This document shows, piece by piece, positions 35,852-39,621 of a DNA stretch of 39,621 nt. Numbering within the stretch: position 1 is the first letter of the stretch; every line of letters begins with the position of its first letter. Made by a program: the position numbers and the translations under genes. The notes below the pieces were generated by a model. That model saw nothing but the letters and a program-made list of their open reading frames with translations, searched no databases and was not told the DNA's origin. The stretch comes from Coraliomargarita_B sp036735565 (GTDB taxonomy: Bacteria > Verrucomicrobiota > Verrucomicrobiia > Opitutales > Coraliomargaritaceae): positions 1-39,621 of the forward strand of contig DAINOC010000013.1 of assembly GCA_036735565.1 (NCBI GenBank), written 5' to 3'.

Positions 35852-35878
35852 ACCCGCCGCCAATCTTACAAGGCGGGT
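35852..35878 (+). promoter_or_regulatory. stem-loop in the rpsO leader region
   Basis: ACCCGCC (35852-35858) pairs perfectly with GGCGGGT (35872-35878), 80 bases before rpsO. Ribosomal protein S15 represses its own translation through structured leaders in several phyla, so this could be part of such an element. It could equally be an unrelated hairpin. Nothing else is identifiable between 35675 and 35960. Confidence 0.25.
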
Positions 35879-35960
35879 CCAACGGTCGGGGCGGTCCAGT
35901 GGCTGCCCCGTCGATTCCGGAGTCCCGGAGTCCATAGCAGGGAAACTCAACATCAATACC

Positions 35961-36233
35961 ATGTCAGAAGATACAACCGTCGATAAAGCAAAAATCATCA
36001 AAGAGTTCGGTGCCAACGAAAACGACACCGGCTCCTCCGAGGTGCAGATCGCGCTGCTCACCGCACGCGTCAAGCACCTCACCGAGCACCTCCGCGACAA
36101 CCGCAAGGACTTCCACTCCCGCCGCGGCCTCATCGCCATGACGGCCCGCCGCCGCAAGCTGCTCGACTACCTGAAGAAGACTGACTTCAATCGCTACACC
36201 GCGATCCTCGAAAAGCTCAATCTGCGCCGCTAA
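35961..36233 (+). CDS. rpsO: 30S ribosomal protein S15
   Basis: The 90-residue protein is a clear S15, which binds 16S rRNA early in assembly of the small subunit platform. It shows FGANENDTGSSEVQIALLTARVKHLTEHL, then KDFHSRRGLIAMTARRRKLLDYLKK and a final NRYTAILEKLNLRR. The length is standard. No strong Shine-Dalgarno sequence precedes the ATG. A strong intrinsic terminator follows, and pnp comes next, which is the usual rpsO-pnp order. Confidence 0.98.
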   Translation: MSEDTTVDKAKIIKEFGANENDTGSSEVQIALLTARVKHLTEHLRDNRKDFHSRRGLIAMTARRRKLLDYLKKTDFNRYTAILEKLNLRR

Positions 36234-36249
36234 ACAGCGCCACTTTACA

Positions 36250-36289
36250 GTGCCGGACTTCGCCAAACGGGGTCCGGCACTTTCTTTTT
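36250..36289 (+). terminator. intrinsic terminator after rpsO
   Basis: GTGCCGGAC (36250-36258) pairs perfectly with GTCCGGCAC (36272-36280) over nine bases, and TTTCTTTTT follows. It lies 17 bases after the rpsO stop, so pnp is at least partly transcribed from its own promoter. Confidence 0.92.
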
Positions 36290-36308
36290 AGGCCCCGGAG
36301 ACTCGCCC

Positions 36309-36415
36309 CATCACTCCATCACTCCATCACTCCAATTCTCCAACACCCCCGAAACATCATTCAACACCCAACATTCACCATTCAATGTTGAATGTTCGAT
36401 GTTCGATTTTCGATG
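36309..36415. repeat. short tandem repeats CATCACTC x3 and TTCGATG-type x5
   Basis: Three perfect CATCACTC octamers occupy 36309-36332. Five TTC(G/A)ATG-like heptamers occupy 36381-36415 (TTCAATG, TTGAATG, TTCGATG, TTCGATT, TTCGATG). AACATTC (36370-36376) can pair with GAATGTT within the second array. These simple repeats fill the rpsO-pnp gap, where a pnp promoter and its autoregulatory leader would be expected. Confidence 0.75.
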
Positions 36416-36521
36416 TTCCCCTCCCCTCCCCTTTCCCAGACCGTGCCGATCACGGTCGACGGTAGACTAAGGTCCCATCCCTGAAATGCCGCTGAATGCA
36501 AAAAAGTAATACACAGAAAGA

Positions 36522-38681
<2,160 letters not shown>

Positions 38682-38704
38682 GCGGCATTCCCATATCACT
38701 CACT

Positions 38705-38735
<31 letters not shown>

Positions 38736-38883
38736 GTGTGGGGGGGAGGCAATTTCTTTCGATTCTCCGTTTTTGACTCGAATTTTACACGCAATAAGTG
38801 CTTCTAATCGACTACACAAATTTCGGTCATGCGCTGCGCCTTCAGCTTGTTGACCTAAACAATCGCTGGAACATAGCAAACCC

Positions 38884-39621
38884 ATGAAACTTATCGCATT
38901 TTTTCGCGCGAGCTCGCTCTCTTTTTTCGCCGCCACCTTGGTTGCGTCGCCGACTTCGGTCCTGGCGGCACTGCCCCAGGGGCTGCAGGTCACGCATGGC
39001 GATTTGCAGCTTTCCGAACAGGGGAACTACCTGCGGATCAACCAATTGTCCCAGCAGGCGATTGCCAATTGGCAGTCCTTCTCCATCGGTTCCGGACAAA
39101 CGATTGATATCCAACAGCCGGGCATCGACTCAGTGCTGCTGAACCGCGTCCTCGGAGCCGACCCCTCTCAGCTGCTTGGGCAGCTCCATGCCAATGGCCG
39201 GGTTTATTTGATTAATCCGAATGGCGTGCTGGTCGGCCCGGATGCTCAGATTAATACGGCTGAGTTCCTTGCCTCCGCCCTGGATATAGCGGATCAGGAT
39301 TTTCTAAATGGAGGCGACCTGCACTTCTCCGGCGATTCGACCCAGAGCGTGGTCAACCTCGGGCGGATCACAGCAACCAACGGTGACGTTTACCTTCTCG
39401 CCTATCAAGTGGTCAACTCGGGCGAGATCCACGCTCCGGAGGGCGTGGCCGCACTCGCAGCAGGCAATGAAATCGTCCTTACTCCCGAGGGCGACCAACG
39501 CATCTTGGTGAAAACCGGCCTTAATCGCCCGGATGCCCTGACCGGAGTCGAAAATTCGGGTATCCTGGAGGCGGCCCAAGCTGAGCTGAAAGCGGCAGGC
39601 GGCGAAATCTACGAGCTGGCA
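38884..39621 (+). CDS. filamentous-haemagglutinin-like two-partner-secretion exoprotein, 5' part
   Basis: The frame is open from ATG 38884 to the window end, giving 246 residues of a larger gene. The N-terminus has a signal peptide (MKLIAFFRASSLSFFAATL, with probable cleavage after SVLA). The mature part begins LPQGLQVTHGDLQL and contains the TPS-domain hallmarks: LNRVLGADPSQLLGQLHANG, the VYLINPNGVLVGP motif and AEFLASALDI. It then becomes beta-helix-like (VVNLGRITATNGDVYLLAYQ, VVNSGEIHAPEG). Such proteins cross the outer membrane through a TpsB/ShlB-type pore. The full protein is probably very large, and its transporter gene should lie beyond the window. It starts 148 bases after the pnp terminator. 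Confidence 0.88.
   Translation, partial: MKLIAFFRASSLSFFAATLVASPTSVLAALPQGLQVTHGDLQLSEQGNYLRINQLSQQAIANWQSFSIGSGQTIDIQQPGIDSVLLNRVLGADPSQLLGQLHANGRVYLINPNGVLVGPDAQINTAEFLASALDIADQDFLNGGDLHFSGDSTQSVVNLGRITATNGDVYLLAYQVVNSGEIHAPEGVAALAAGNEIVLTPEGDQRILVKTGLNRPDALTGVENSGILEAAQAELKAAGGEIYELA

Overview
The window is high-GC, gene-dense DNA from a Gram-negative bacterium, most likely a member of the Verrucomicrobiota (class Opitutia). The phylum call is an inference. It rests on kdsD (LPS core sugar), murA, a lipoprotein, a two-partner-secretion exoprotein, the VC_2705-type symporter pair, the dispersed repeats and the general protein style. No rRNA or tRNA gene was found. The assembly has one run of 100 Ns (11963-12062), inside a tandem octamer array.

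Layout. 35-2816: an all-alpha dUTPase (-), then an Arg-rich disordered protein and murA (+). 2819-7046: a convergent hairpin, a minus-strand operon of flavoprotein, methyltransferase and type III polyketide synthase, and a divergent MFS transporter. 7304-9324: ruvB, overlapped by a conserved-looking gene broken by one in-frame TAA. 9325-11755: a hipBA toxin-antitoxin operon with twin operator-like sites, then a DUF2237 gene. 11756-14305: an accessory, repeat-rich stretch with the octamer array and gap, a SpoU-type rRNA methyltransferase lacking its N-terminal domain, and a vapBC pair whose promoter carries a perfect 12-bp-arm palindrome. 14306-20402: smc (-), then a LOG-family gene and a membrane-DCC fusion (+). 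20551-25635: a minus-strand housekeeping block of kdsD, a lipoprotein, yebC, yidC, yidD, rnpA and rpmH. 25847-28371: a Ppx/GppA phosphatase, an RlmI-like methyltransferase and a DUF6901 protein (+). 28428-32812: a sodium:solute symporter pair and lysA (-), with cdd divergent. 32813-33305: an inverted-repeat element. 33306-38681: a small Cys-rich protein (-), a TPR protein, rpsO and pnp (+). 38884 to the end: the start of a filamentous-haemagglutinin-like exoprotein.

How the genes fit together. Most of the window is core cell biology: envelope building (murA, kdsD, lysA, yidC/yidD), translation and RNA turnover (rpmH, rnpA, rpsO, pnp, two rRNA methyltransferases), chromosome maintenance (smc, ruvB) and nucleotide hygiene (dUTPase, cdd). 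Accessory content is concentrated in the type III PKS operon and in the 8.3-14.3 kb interval, where two toxin-antitoxin modules, a broken gene and several repeat families lie close together. The most interesting signals are the polyketide operon (composition like Streptomyces srsABC), the gene-oriented octamer repeats that run up to start codons, the single nonsense codon behind ruvB, and the two sets of TA operator sites.
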